A stretch of DNA of 64,000 nt from Tellurirhabdus rosea (GCF_026278345.1 NZ_CP111085.1:2869501-2933500); one strand, 5' to 3'. Positions 25,137-32,349 are shown, counted from the stretch's first letter. A program made the numbers and translations. Notes: generated by a model not told the origin, from the sequence alone.

Positions 25137-25737
25137 TACCTGCTTTTCGGTTTTTCTTTAACACTACTGCACCTCCTACAATCGCGGCAATGGCTAGAAG
25201 TGATGCCTGACCTGATTTTTGTCCTGTTGTTCCATCCCCTCCTAAAATAGAAGTGCCTCCACTGCCTGTTGTTAGCGTCTTCTTTTCAGCTTCGTACTGT
25301 TTGCCTAAATTTTGAAGTGCAATCAGGTCGTTCTGAATTCTTACCAAAGCTTCCTGAATTTTTTGTTCTTCTGCACTACGCTTTTTATTTCCGAAAACAG
25401 TAATCAAAGCACCAACACCTGCGACAATTGGCCCGGCAATTTGAGTTACCCCTGTTGGTACTGCTGTTGCTGTCGCTCCAACGCCCGTTAGTATTTCTCC
25501 GAATGAGACACCGAACTTTAATTCTTCAGCATTCTTCAGGAGGTCTAAGTAGTCGCTGAATGAATTCTCAATCTCAGTCAGTTGGGAATTAATAAATGCA
25601 ACCCGGCTTCCCTGAAACCGGCCTGCCGAAAATTCTCTTTCGGCAAGTTTGATTTGCTCAGACGTTTTTACAGCATTTGCATTTTGCAGAAATACCTTCC
25701 GGTTTTTTTTGTTCTTCCCAATCCCGAGAAAAGGCAT
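25126..25737 (-). CDS. Late protein with coiled coils and C-terminal membrane helix, 203 aa
   Basis: Basic N-terminus (MPFLGIGKNKKNRK). A first coiled coil (TSEQIKLAEREFSAGRFQGSRVAFINSQLTEIENSF) is followed by a hydrophobic Gly/Ala stretch (ILTGVGATATAVPTGVTQIAGPIVAGVGALITVFG), a second coiled coil (SAEEQKIQEALVRIQNDLIALQNLGKQYEAEKK), a Gly/Thr linker, and the helix LLAIAAIVGGAVVLKKNRK. No family recognised. It is the first gene of the late train, with a 119-base divergent control region upstream, so a promoter is expected in 25738-25856. Confidence 0.66.
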   Translation of the reverse strand: MPFLGIGKNKKNRKVFLQNANAVKTSEQIKLAEREFSAGRFQGSRVAFINSQLTEIENSFSDYLDLLKNAEELKFGVSFGEILTGVGATATAVPTGVTQIAGPIVAGVGALITVFGNKKRSAEEQKIQEALVRIQNDLIALQNLGKQYEAEKKTLTTGSGGTSILGGDGTTGQKSGQASLLAIAAIVGGAVVLKKNRKAGNGN

Positions 25738-25856
25738 GTTCGTTCCTGTTAATTGTGGTCAGAAACATAGCATTATGCCCTGAATGCCTTTGCTGTTTAC
25801 TTCTGTAAATCACCAACATTTATTATATTTAAGAAATAATCAATCCTAATTCACAA

Positions 25857-26057
25857 ATGGAAATTCGAAACTTCATGTCTAAGGCAGAATTGATACGGCT
25901 TTATGGTACGCATTACAATGCGTTCTCTGCTTCAATCGAGCCGATCAAAAATGAGATAGGATGGAAGGAGGGGAAACAGGTTTTTACGCCGAACCAGATA
26001 CGTCGAATAGTGGCCTATTTGGGCGCACCATTGACACGAGAGGAGTTGACAACATAA
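25857..26057 (+). CDS. Small helix-turn-helix-like regulator, 66 aa
   Basis: Sequence KAELIRLYGTHYNAFSASIEPIKNEIGWKEG, then FTPNQIRRIVAYLGAPLTREEL. This is the layout of small MGE proteins of Bacteroidota that carry an N-terminal helix-turn-helix (ELaxxYg...) and a C-terminal TPxQVxxIxxxLG helix. It is the only plus-strand gene within the minus-strand block and is divergent from the late genes. A late-gene activator or an excision factor is therefore plausible. The terminator at 26056-26083 separates it from the convergent SSB gene. Confidence 0.65.
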   Translation: MEIRNFMSKAELIRLYGTHYNAFSASIEPIKNEIGWKEGKQVFTPNQIRRIVAYLGAPLTREELTT

Positions 26058-26083
26058 AAGCCCCGCCTAATAGACGGGGCTTC
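26056..26083. terminator. Bidirectional terminator between the 66-aa regulator and SSB
   Basis: AGCCCCG (26059-26065) pairs with CGGGGCT (26075-26081) with an AAAA/TTCTT context. It overlaps the stop region of the plus-strand gene and lies 33 bases beyond the SSB stop. Confidence 0.75.
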
Positions 26084-26115
26084 TTACAGGGCATTTACGG
26101 AGCTTTGTACGGACC

Positions 26116-26562
26116 TTAGAACGGCAAGTCGTCCTCACTGCCTTCTGTCATTGCAGGCTGAAACGCTTGCGCCGGTTGTGCCGCCTGAGCGGGTTGCTGA
26201 ACAGGAGCCGTGGCCGGTTGCCCTGCCTGAGCCTGGTTCCCGCCGTTTGCAGAACCTAAAAGCTGAATGCCGCGAACCTGAAGCTTCAAACCGGCCATCC
26301 AGGCACCTTGATTGTTCTGGAACGCTTCAGCAGAAACCTTCCCTTGCACGAGCACCTGACCGCCTTTCTTCATGTACTGAGCTACGGCCGTCGATTTCGG
26401 TGAATAGATACAATCGAACCAGGTTGTATTTTCTACTTCTACTCCCTGCTGATTTTTGTAGCGTTCCGTAACGGCAACGCTGAAGGTGATAAATTCCCGG
26501 TCGTTTACACGCTTAACGGCTGCATCTTTTCCCAGGTGTCCAATGATGGTAAGTTGGTTCAT
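26116..26562 (-). CDS. ssb: Single-stranded DNA-binding protein
   Basis: 148 residues. OB fold with NQLTIIGHLGKDAAVKRV, FITFSVAVTERYKN, TTWFDCIYS and GGQVLVQGKVS, then a Gln/Ala/Pro linker and the acidic tip SEDDLPF that docks partner proteins. It is shorter in the linker than cellular SSB but otherwise normal. As part of the early block behind Rep, it would coat the single strand displaced by rolling-circle replication. The promoter is probably that of the Rep operon. Confidence 0.95.
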   Translation of the reverse strand: MNQLTIIGHLGKDAAVKRVNDREFITFSVAVTERYKNQQGVEVENTTWFDCIYSPKSTAVAQYMKKGGQVLVQGKVSAEAFQNNQGAWMAGLKLQVRGIQLLGSANGGNQAQAGQPATAPVQQPAQAAQPAQAFQPAMTEGSEDDLPF

Positions 26563-26586
26563 AGTGGTTATAAATTGAAGATTGAA

Positions 26587-26667
26587 TTACTTGGTTTGTG
26601 CTTGTTGTACCAGGGCTAAGATTCTCTGTACATACGCCTGGTACATTTGTTCAAATTCCTCCTGCAT
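26587..26667 (-). CDS. Possible 26-aa leader-like ORF before SSB
   Basis: MQEEFEQMYQAYVQRILALV followed by QQAQTK. It starts inside the end of the 114-aa gene (behind AGGAGG-like bases that also code for its last codons) and ends 24 bases before SSB. A single amphipathic helix. It may be translated by coupling, or may only be chance. Confidence 0.3.
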   Translation of the reverse strand: MQEEFEQMYQAYVQRILALVQQAQTK

Positions 26668-26995
26668 TTGATTCCGCTTCTTTCACAGTTTCCAACAGGA
26701 TAAAATCAAACGTCTGAGTGTTCCAGTCCAGGTTTTGGGTGATGTACATTTTCTGTACAATGTCAATGAAACCTTGCCGCGAATACCCGGTGTCCACTCG
26801 TGCCATGAATTCATTTACCTGTGCGAGTGTGACCGTTTTCTTTTCCAGAACCCGCGCCTTTTTGTAGGGCTTCTTCTTCAGGGTTATCGAGAACACTTTG
26901 CCAGGCTGATATTTTGGATTGTGTAGCCGGAAGGTGGTGAAGCAATTGCAATCGAGCTTTTGATTCCAATTGGTAGCAAAACTTAATTCGTCCAT
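26651..26995 (-). CDS. Hypothetical early protein, 114 aa (PUA/ASCH-like?)
   Basis: Sequence DCNCFTTFRLHNPKYQPGKVFSITLKKKPYKKARVLEKKTVTL, then FMARVDTGYSRQGFIDIVQKMY. The order 'TxFRLHxPKYxxGxxxxI...KxxxVxEKKxxxL...DTGYS' recalls ASCH/PUA-type small RNA-binding domains found in Bacteroidota phages and mobile elements. Soluble, 11 residues from Rep in the operon. A role in RNA or nucleotide handling is a guess. Confidence 0.55.
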   Translation of the reverse strand: MDELSFATNWNQKLDCNCFTTFRLHNPKYQPGKVFSITLKKKPYKKARVLEKKTVTLAQVNEFMARVDTGYSRQGFIDIVQKMYITQNLDWNTQTFDFILLETVKEAESNAGGI

Positions 26996-27016
26996 TTATG
27001 TAGGTGGTTTAAAAAG

Positions 27017-28405
27017 TTACCGCATTGCGTAAGCTTCAGCCGCTTCCTTCAGCTTGCCTGTACAGTCCATCATGATCACTTCTTTGAGCGATAGCGGCGG
27101 ACACCAGCGGAACACGTTGAACGTGTAGGTGTACGGCTCATAGGGTATGTCTGATTCGCGGGAGTAGTAAAGCAGGTTCGTAGGGTTCCCGATGGTAATA
27201 GCGTAGTCCGATCTGACTGCCTGCTGAAGCGTAAAAGGATTGATCAACCGTTCTTCGACGCCTGACACGTCCGTATTCAGCTCTTCCAAATCCGGTTCTT
27301 CGTCGGTGTCGGTGTAGTCTTCTACCGCGGCCGGTTCTTCTGTTTCGGTCTCTGGTTCGTTGTGAAGCGCCTTGAAGTTCAGCAGGCTTTGTTTGTAGAA
27401 GGCTCCGAACCGGCTGTACATCCGGAGTCCTTTGGTATTGGTCAGGATTTCGTCAATCAGCAGAATGTCAAACTTTCCGCCGTCTGTTTCTATCGCATCC
27501 GGTTTGAAGTGGTATTTGATGCATTCCATGATTCCGGACAGATAATGCTGAATGTCCGACGAACCAGGTGAAACATAGTCCTTAACCATTTGCCCCCGCT
27601 TGTCACGAACGAGGTTTCCGGCCGCGTCTTTCTTCCAGGTATACAGGGTTTCGTAGTGAATACCGCTGTAGGTCGTTTCATTGCCGACCAACTTCCGCCA
27701 TTCTCCTTCAATAGCTGCTGCAGCACTGGTAACAGCATAACCAGGATACTGAAGCAAAAAGCTATGTACGTGTATATGTAGGCCATGAGATTTGGAGCGT
27801 TTTACTTCTAGTCCGTATTCACCTGCATATACGTACTTTTTCCAGACGGCTGATTTACGTAGCAGGTTGAAGCGTTCAATGATCTGTCGAGCGTAGAACC
27901 GATGTCCCTGAAATTTGCCGCCCTCATGCGGCACAGTCAGGACCAGGTGAATAGGCCGGTAGGTGTTGAGCAGCATACGGCCGCTCTCGTCGATAGCATT
28001 CCGGAGAAAGTTGTAATAGCGATTCCGGATGATCTGAGACTTACGCCAGTTCCAGACGTGGCACAAGCGATGCCGGGAATATCTGAAAGCGAGGGGAACA
28101 AACCGGACTGATTCTTCTTTCACGAAACGAGCGTAATAGCCTGTCGTTTCTGCAATCGAATAATACATCCGGATTAAATCTTCGAACCGTTCCATGAGCG
28201 CCGCATGCTCTTCACCATTCCGAACGGCCCGATCAAAGGCTAACTGAAAGTCTTTTTTGGTTTTCGGCAAGCGTACATCGTAGTCGGAAAGAAAATCTTC
28301 GATCTGTGAGCACAATTCCCGGTTTTGAAGCGACTTGTTACGGACAGTGTACCCAAACTTGTAGGTTTTCCGTAACTGGTTTTTGGCTTCTTGAAGGTCT
28401 GTCAT
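27017..28405 (-). CDS. rep: Rolling-circle replication initiator (HUH Rep)
   Basis: 462 residues. The three HUH-endonuclease motifs are in order: HLVLTVPH (about 152), HGLHIHVHSFLL with the metal-binding H-x-H (about 205-214), and ECIKYHFKP with the candidate nucleophile Tyr and a nearby Lys (about 293). Spacing and the KKYVYAGEYGLEVKRSKSHGLHIHVH context fit the Rep_1/pC194-like plasmid and phage family. A helical N-terminal domain of about 140 residues and an acidic C-terminal domain (EPETETEEPAAVEDYTDTDEEPDLEEL) flank the nuclease. It nicks a double-strand origin, most likely within 28406-29057. A single catalytic Tyr is typical of replicon Reps rather than relaxases. Confidence 0.9.
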   Translation of the reverse strand: MTDLQEAKNQLRKTYKFGYTVRNKSLQNRELCSQIEDFLSDYDVRLPKTKKDFQLAFDRAVRNGEEHAALMERFEDLIRMYYSIAETTGYYARFVKEESVRFVPLAFRYSRHRLCHVWNWRKSQIIRNRYYNFLRNAIDESGRMLLNTYRPIHLVLTVPHEGGKFQGHRFYARQIIERFNLLRKSAVWKKYVYAGEYGLEVKRSKSHGLHIHVHSFLLQYPGYAVTSAAAAIEGEWRKLVGNETTYSGIHYETLYTWKKDAAGNLVRDKRGQMVKDYVSPGSSDIQHYLSGIMECIKYHFKPDAIETDGGKFDILLIDEILTNTKGLRMYSRFGAFYKQSLLNFKALHNEPETETEEPAAVEDYTDTDEEPDLEELNTDVSGVEERLINPFTLQQAVRSDYAITIGNPTNLLYYSRESDIPYEPYTYTFNVFRWCPPLSLKEVIMMDCTGKLKEAAEAYAMR

Positions 28406-28452
28406 TTGAGGGATAGGAATTCCAGTTGTTTCTATATTTATCGAGGGAGGGC

Positions 28453-28477
28453 TAAACGGCGCAAAACCAGCCGTTTA
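28453..28477. other. Hairpin directly upstream of rep
   Basis: 8-bp perfect stem TAAACGGC/GCCGTTTA (28453-28460, 28470-28477) with a 9-base loop, in the 80-base gap between rep and the 95-aa gene. No T tract. Candidate origin, Rep-binding or autoregulatory site. Confidence 0.45.
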
Positions 28478-28485
28478 AGGTGTGC

Positions 28486-28773
28486 TTACTCTTCGGGGAA
28501 AAGAGTGTTATGATACGCCGGTATCTGTCCGCTGGTGCTTCCTACCTGGTGAAGATTCTTAGCCATAGCCAGGGAGTCTATTAATACCGCCTGGACTGCC
28601 ATTAGCTTCAGTTCCTTATCCCGATCCTGAATGTTACGAGCTGATTCAATCAGTTTGGTGTAATGGTTAATCAGCATCGTAAGTGTTTCGCGCTGTTGCT
28701 TCCAAGTGGTTTTAATGCGCATAGTTGGTAGGACAGAATTAATGATTTCGGATATGTGCTCGACTTCTGCCAT
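28486..28773 (-). CDS. Hypothetical early protein, 95 aa
   Basis: A helical protein (EHISEIINSVLPTMRIKTTWKQQRETLTMLINHYTKLIESARN, then KLMAVQAVLIDSLAMAKNLHQVGS) with no membrane segment. I do not recognise it. It is the first gene of the Rep operon and stands next to the hairpin-rich non-coding region. A replication accessory or copy-control role would fit the place but is not shown. Confidence 0.6.
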   Translation of the reverse strand: MAEVEHISEIINSVLPTMRIKTTWKQQRETLTMLINHYTKLIESARNIQDRDKELKLMAVQAVLIDSLAMAKNLHQVGSTSGQIPAYHNTLFPEE

Positions 28774-29057
28774 TGTCGGGTTAGTTATCAGGCTTGCGCC
28801 TGATAGCAGTTTTTAACTTACGTCTGCCTGTCAGGTGCAACTTGCATTCGAGAATGTCAAGGAAAACGGCCGGACTATTTGCGCTTTGAAACTTGTCATT
28901 GCTACGTCCGGCCGGTTGCTCCTGCATAGGCACCCTGGTACGTTATCCGGTTTGGAACTGCTAAAACCAAAGACGGAATATCCTACAGGGTTGAAACTGG
29001 AAGGGGAATCGAACCGCCTTTGCAACCATTCCAGTTTGATTACTCTTCTCTGCTTTA
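28774..29057. other. Hairpin-rich non-coding region, candidate replication origin
   Basis: A 284-base gap with three inverted repeats. TATCAGGC/GCCTGATA has a 4-base loop (28786-28805). CGGCCGGAC/GTCCGGCCG spans a 30-base loop (28867-28875, 28906-28914). AAACTGGAA/TTCCAGTTT spans 26 bases (28994-29002, 29029-29037). Short open frames on both strands show no protein-like features. The place next to the Rep operon suggests a double- or single-strand origin, plus the early promoter. Confidence 0.5.
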
Positions 29058-29282
29058 CTAAGCTGCATCTTGAAGGCTCATGTAAGAGCTTTCAAGTTTT
29101 TTCAATTCGATTTGTGAGAGCTTTTTGTCCTGAATCCGGCGCTTCAATGTGGTAATTGAGTATCCAACATTGCTCAGATATGAGTTCAAGACGTTCATTT
29201 TGAGCTTTCTCGGTAATTCTTCAACCTTGTTTACTATATCATAGGTTGTACCGTTAGGTGTAATTGTGGTGTCACCTTGCAT
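29058..29282 (-). CDS. Cro-like small regulator, 74 aa
   Basis: Start chosen at ATG 29282 (MQGDTTITPNG); an upstream in-frame start would add a hydrophobic stretch that overlaps the control region. The C-terminal half SYLSNVGYSITTLKRRIQDKKLSQIELKKLESSY has the spacing of a helix-turn-helix with a following charged helix. It is divergent from the XRE repressor gene and heads toward the replication genes, the position of Cro or an early activator. Assignment rests on place and shape only. Confidence 0.5.
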   Translation of the reverse strand: MQGDTTITPNGTTYDIVNKVEELPRKLKMNVLNSYLSNVGYSITTLKRRIQDKKLSQIELKKLESSYMSLQDAA

Positions 29283-29364
29283 CTTTTTGTAGATTTTTGC
29301 CGTTATTCGTTCGTGACTGTTTGGCAATACTACAAAAAACAAAAACAAGTTTCCAAATAATCGA

Positions 29365-29377
29365 AACAAAAATTGTT
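29365..29377. promoter_or_regulatory. Operator-like palindrome in the divergent control region
   Basis: AACAA-AAA-TTGTT, a 13-base symmetric site 10 bases before the repressor ATG. On the minus strand, TTG (21-base spacer) TAGTATTG resembles a promoter for the Cro-like gene. Both are weak signals in an A/T-rich tract. Confidence 0.35.
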
Positions 29378-29387
29378 AAATGTACTT

Positions 29388-29795
29388 ATGAAAATCGGTG
29401 AAAGAATCCGTGAAGCTGTTGAGAATCAGTGGACTGGTACTGCTGATGAACTAGCTGCCGCTTGCGAAATGTCGGTATCAACACTTTACTATCTTTATAA
29501 AAAGGATAGTGTTGATACTAAGCACCTTATGAATCTTAGTAAGGTGCTTAACGTTCCTGTAAGTTATTTTTTGGGAGAAGAATCGGAAAAGAATACTTAT
29601 CCGTTTCGACAAGTAAGTATTGATTCCGAATATTTGAAAAAGTATGTGGAACAATTGGAAAAGGAGAATGCAAGACTAGACAGAGAGAATACATTTCTAA
29701 TGTCTATAATTGATAGAGCTGGATTGGGAAAGCAGCATCTTAGCAGTTATCCCACCAGGACGCAACGGCCGTTTGTTGCCGTTACTGCGCCCTGA
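29388..29795 (+). CDS. XRE-type repressor with C-terminal coiled coil
   Basis: 135 residues from ATG 29388. Helix-turn-helix: TADELAAACEMSVSTLYYLYKKDSVDTKHLMNLSKVLNVPVSYFLG, the classic Cro/CI form. A leucine-zipper-like coiled coil follows (YLKKYVEQLEKENARLDRENTFLMSII) that should make a dimer. No peptidase domain, so induction is unlikely to work by RecA-stimulated self-cleavage. It is the right-most gene of the element and is divergent from the Cro-like gene, a normal lysogeny switch layout. Confidence 0.85.
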   Translation: MKIGERIREAVENQWTGTADELAAACEMSVSTLYYLYKKDSVDTKHLMNLSKVLNVPVSYFLGEESEKNTYPFRQVSIDSEYLKKYVEQLEKENARLDRENTFLMSIIDRAGLGKQHLSSYPTRTQRPFVAVTAP

Positions 29796-29861
29796 ACTGC
29801 TAACAGTAGAATCTACGCGATTCTATGTGGTTGTAAAAGAACTGGTTAGGAATAAACGAGA

Positions 29862-29882
29862 GGTTTCCGTCTAACTTTTTTG
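29862..29882. repeat. attR core, 21-bp direct repeat
   Basis: Identical over 21 bases to 10079-10099. The bases to its left do not pair with it, so the hairpin is missing here and only the left copy is a working terminator. A 7-bp hairpin TAGAATC/GATTCTA lies at 29807-29825, a possible recombinase arm site. Confidence 0.85.
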
Positions 29883-29954
29883 TTGTTATATAGTTCAAAT
29901 CGTTAGCGTGCGGGCAATGAACGGCCCGGCGCATTCTGTCTAAGACCACCGTCT

Positions 29955-31457
29955 ATGCCTGACCCAGGAAAAAGAATTATTGTCATCGGAGCCGGATTCG
30001 CCGGCCTGTCGGCCGCTACCAGCCTGGCCGACAAAGGCTACCACGTTACCCTTCTTGAGAAAAACGACCAGGCCGGGGGGCGCGCGCGCCTCTTCCGGAC
30101 CAATGGGTTTACCTTCGACATGGGGCCGAGCTGGTACTGGATGCCCGATATTTTTGAAAACTACTTCGCCCGTTTTGGCAAAAAGCCATCTGACTATTAC
30201 AACCTGGTCCGGCTCGACCCATCCTATACGGTTGTGTTTGGCCCCGACGACGCGGTTGACCTTCCCGCCGGAACCGACAATATCCGCAATCTTTTCGACC
30301 AGATGGAGCCCGGCGCCGGTCGGCGGCTGATGGAATTTCTGGAGCAGGCGGCTTATAAGTACGACGTCGGCATCAACCAGTTTGTCTGGAAACCCAGCCG
30401 TCGCGTATCCGAGTTCCTGAGTCTGAAACTGCTGGCCGACGTGATGCGGCTCGATGTGTTTCAGTCCTTCGCCAGTCATATCCGGAAGTACTTCACCGAC
30501 GAGCGCCTGCTGCAGCTCATGGAGTTTCCGATTTTGTTTCTCGGCGCGACTCCCGAGAACACACCGGCCATGTACAGCCTGATGAATTACGCCGAAATTT
30601 CGATGGGAACCTGGTACCCGATGGGCGGCATGCACGAAATCGTGAAGGCGATGGTGGCGCTGGCCGAGGAGAAAGGCGTGGACATCAAACTGGGCCACCC
30701 CGTCGAGCGGATTGAGGTGGTGAACGGTACCGCCCGCCGCGTGGTTACGCCGCAGGGAGTTTTCGAGGCGGATGTGGTCGTGGCCGGGGCCGATTACCAC
30801 CACGTCGACAGCAAACTGCTGGGTCCGGAACACCGCAACTACGACGAGGCATACTGGAAAAGCCGGGTCATGGCCCCGTCGTCGCTGCTGTTTTACCTCG
30901 GCGTCAACAAACGTCTTCCCAAATTGCAGCACCACAATCTCTTTTTTGACGAAGATTTCAAGGTGCACGCCCAGGAAATTTACGAAACGCCGCGCTGGCC
31001 CGCCCGCCCGCTGTTCTATGCCTCGGCTCCGTCGAAGACCGATCCGAGCGTAGCGCCGGAAGGAATGGAAAATATTTTTCTGCTAATTCCCGTCGCTCCG
31101 GACCTGGACGATCCGGAAGAAACCCGCGAAAAGTATTACAATCTGGTGATGGACCGTCTGGAAACGTATATTGGTGAAGACGTCCGTAATCATGTGATAG
31201 TCAAGCGAAGTTACGCGCACCGCGATTTTGTGTCTGATTATCACGCTTTTCGGGGCAACGCTTACGGGCTGGCCAACACTTTGCGACAGACGGCTATCCT
31301 GAAGCCATCGCTCAAAAACAAAAAAGTAAACAATCTGTTTTATACGGGTCAATTGACGGTCCCCGGACCCGGAGTTCCTCCCTCGTTGATTTCGGGATTG
31401 GTAGTAGCGGAAGAGGTCGAAAAGGAATTTGCGTTGACAAGCGTAGTGAAAGCCTGA
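29955..31457 (+). CDS. crtI: Phytoene desaturase
   Basis: 500 residues. FAD-binding start IIVIGAGFAGLSAATSLADKGYHVTLLEKNDQAGGRAR with the GxGxxG fingerprint, then TFDMGPSWYWMPD and the carotenoid-desaturase C-terminal signature LFYTGQLTVPGPGVPPSLISGLVVAEEV. Introduces double bonds into phytoene on the way to lycopene at the cytoplasmic membrane. crtB follows 55 bases later. In the ancestor without the element, this gene would lie about 55 bases behind the ECF sigma terminator, so promoter elements may lie in 29883-29954. Confidence 0.95.
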   Translation: MPDPGKRIIVIGAGFAGLSAATSLADKGYHVTLLEKNDQAGGRARLFRTNGFTFDMGPSWYWMPDIFENYFARFGKKPSDYYNLVRLDPSYTVVFGPDDAVDLPAGTDNIRNLFDQMEPGAGRRLMEFLEQAAYKYDVGINQFVWKPSRRVSEFLSLKLLADVMRLDVFQSFASHIRKYFTDERLLQLMEFPILFLGATPENTPAMYSLMNYAEISMGTWYPMGGMHEIVKAMVALAEEKGVDIKLGHPVERIEVVNGTARRVVTPQGVFEADVVVAGADYHHVDSKLLGPEHRNYDEAYWKSRVMAPSSLLFYLGVNKRLPKLQHHNLFFDEDFKVHAQEIYETPRWPARPLFYASAPSKTDPSVAPEGMENIFLLIPVAPDLDDPEETREKYYNLVMDRLETYIGEDVRNHVIVKRSYAHRDFVSDYHAFRGNAYGLANTLRQTAILKPSLKNKKVNNLFYTGQLTVPGPGVPPSLISGLVVAEEVEKEFALTSVVKA

Positions 31458-31512
31458 AACCAACAACGTCCGCCGTGCTGTCGTGGCATATCGGCCTAAG
31501 CCTAACTTCCGT

Positions 31513-32349
31513 ATGCTGGAGCTTTTTAACCGTACTACTCTGGAATGCAGTAAGCTGATTACTGAACATTACAGCACCTCATTCACCCTCGGCATCAAAA
31601 CCCTCGACCGTCGGTTTCATTTCCCCATTTATGCCATCTACGGTTTTGTCCGCTACGCCGACGAAATTGTGGATACCTTTCACAACTTCGACAAGAAATA
31701 CCTGCTCGACAAGTTCAAGGCGGATGCTTACGAAGCCATCGCCAACGGCATCAGCCTGAACCCCGTTCTGCACTCCTTTCAGCTGGTTGTTCACCAGTAC
31801 AAGATCGAACAGGAGCTGATTGAGGCTTTCCTGAAAAGTATGGAGATGGATTTGTACTTCCAGGATTACAACGACAACGGGTATCAGGAATACATCTACG
31901 GCTCGGCGGAGGTCGTCGGGCTGATGTGTCTGCGCGTTTTCTGCGAAGGCGACTCGGCGATGTACGACCGGCTGCTGGCTCCGGCCCGCAAGCTGGGTTC
32001 GGCATTTCAGAAGGTCAACTTCCTGCGGGACCTCAAAAGCGACTACCTCGAACGGGGCCGGATTTATTTTCCGGGGGTCGATTTCAACGATTTCAGCAAA
32101 AATGCCAAACAACTGATTGAAGAGGACATCCAGCGGGATTTCGACGAAGCCTACGTTGGCGTGATGAACCTGCCCAAAGGCGCGCGCATGGGGGTACACC
32201 TGGCTTATACCTACTACCGGACCCTGTTTGACAAGATCAAGGCCGTGCCCGCCTCCCGGATTCAGCACGAGCGGGTTCGCGTGCCGGACAGGACCAAGAT
32301 TGCGCTGCTGGCCCAGACGTACCTCAAATACCGACTGAACGTGATCTGA
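31513..32349 (+). CDS. crtB: Phytoene synthase
   Basis: 278 residues from ATG 31513; an upstream GTG would add ten residues with no family match. First Asp-rich motif YGFVRYADEIVDTF (DxxxD). Second motif KVNFLRDLKSDYLERGRIYFP. Both bind Mg-diphosphate. Joins two GGPP molecules to phytoene, the first committed carotenoid step. Forms an operon with crtI and is closed by a terminator at 32377-32408, so rhodopsin has its own promoter. Confidence 0.95.
   Translation: MLELFNRTTLECSKLITEHYSTSFTLGIKTLDRRFHFPIYAIYGFVRYADEIVDTFHNFDKKYLLDKFKADAYEAIANGISLNPVLHSFQLVVHQYKIEQELIEAFLKSMEMDLYFQDYNDNGYQEYIYGSAEVVGLMCLRVFCEGDSAMYDRLLAPARKLGSAFQKVNFLRDLKSDYLERGRIYFPGVDFNDFSKNAKQLIEEDIQRDFDEAYVGVMNLPKGARMGVHLAYTYYRTLFDKIKAVPASRIQHERVRVPDRTKIALLAQTYLKYRLNVI

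Larger units (their letters stand above)
10079..29882. mobile_element. Integrated rolling-circle virus-like element (candidate new provirus)
   Basis: Bounded by 21-bp direct repeats. It encodes a tyrosine recombinase at the left end, a divergent repressor switch at the right end, HUH Rep, SSB, a peptidoglycan hydrolase, a beta-helix spike-like protein, DUF1353 and a dozen small membrane-anchored proteins, nearly all on the minus strand with start-stop overlaps. Removing the two insertion sequences leaves about 17.3 kb. It is visibly more AT-rich than its flanks. No terminase, portal, tail, tape-measure, packaging/extrusion ATPase (no Walker A seen) or conjugation gene was found. Known groups with some of these traits are the lipid-containing ssDNA Flavobacterium phage FLiP and filamentous phages. 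The gene content matches neither in a way I can recognise, so the viral nature is an inference. Confidence 0.75.

Noticed and set aside
28994-29037. A tRNA gene on the minus strand
   Set aside because: Only an acceptor-like stem and a T-arm-like loop are present; no D-arm or anticodon arm, and the T-stem has a C-C mismatch.
28831-29155. Overlapping open frames on both strands of the candidate origin
   Set aside because: No conserved features, poor composition, and they run through inverted repeats; treated as non-coding.
10079-29882. Integrative conjugative or mobilisable element
   Set aside because: No relaxase, coupling protein or T4SS gene; the HUH protein has replicon-type motifs with a single Tyr, and the cargo looks structural.
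10079-29882. Classical filamentous (inovirus-type) prophage
   Set aside because: No Zot/pI ATPase and no short coat gene with signal peptide; a glucosaminidase and about 17 kb of genes do not fit known inoviruses. Kept only as a distant possibility.
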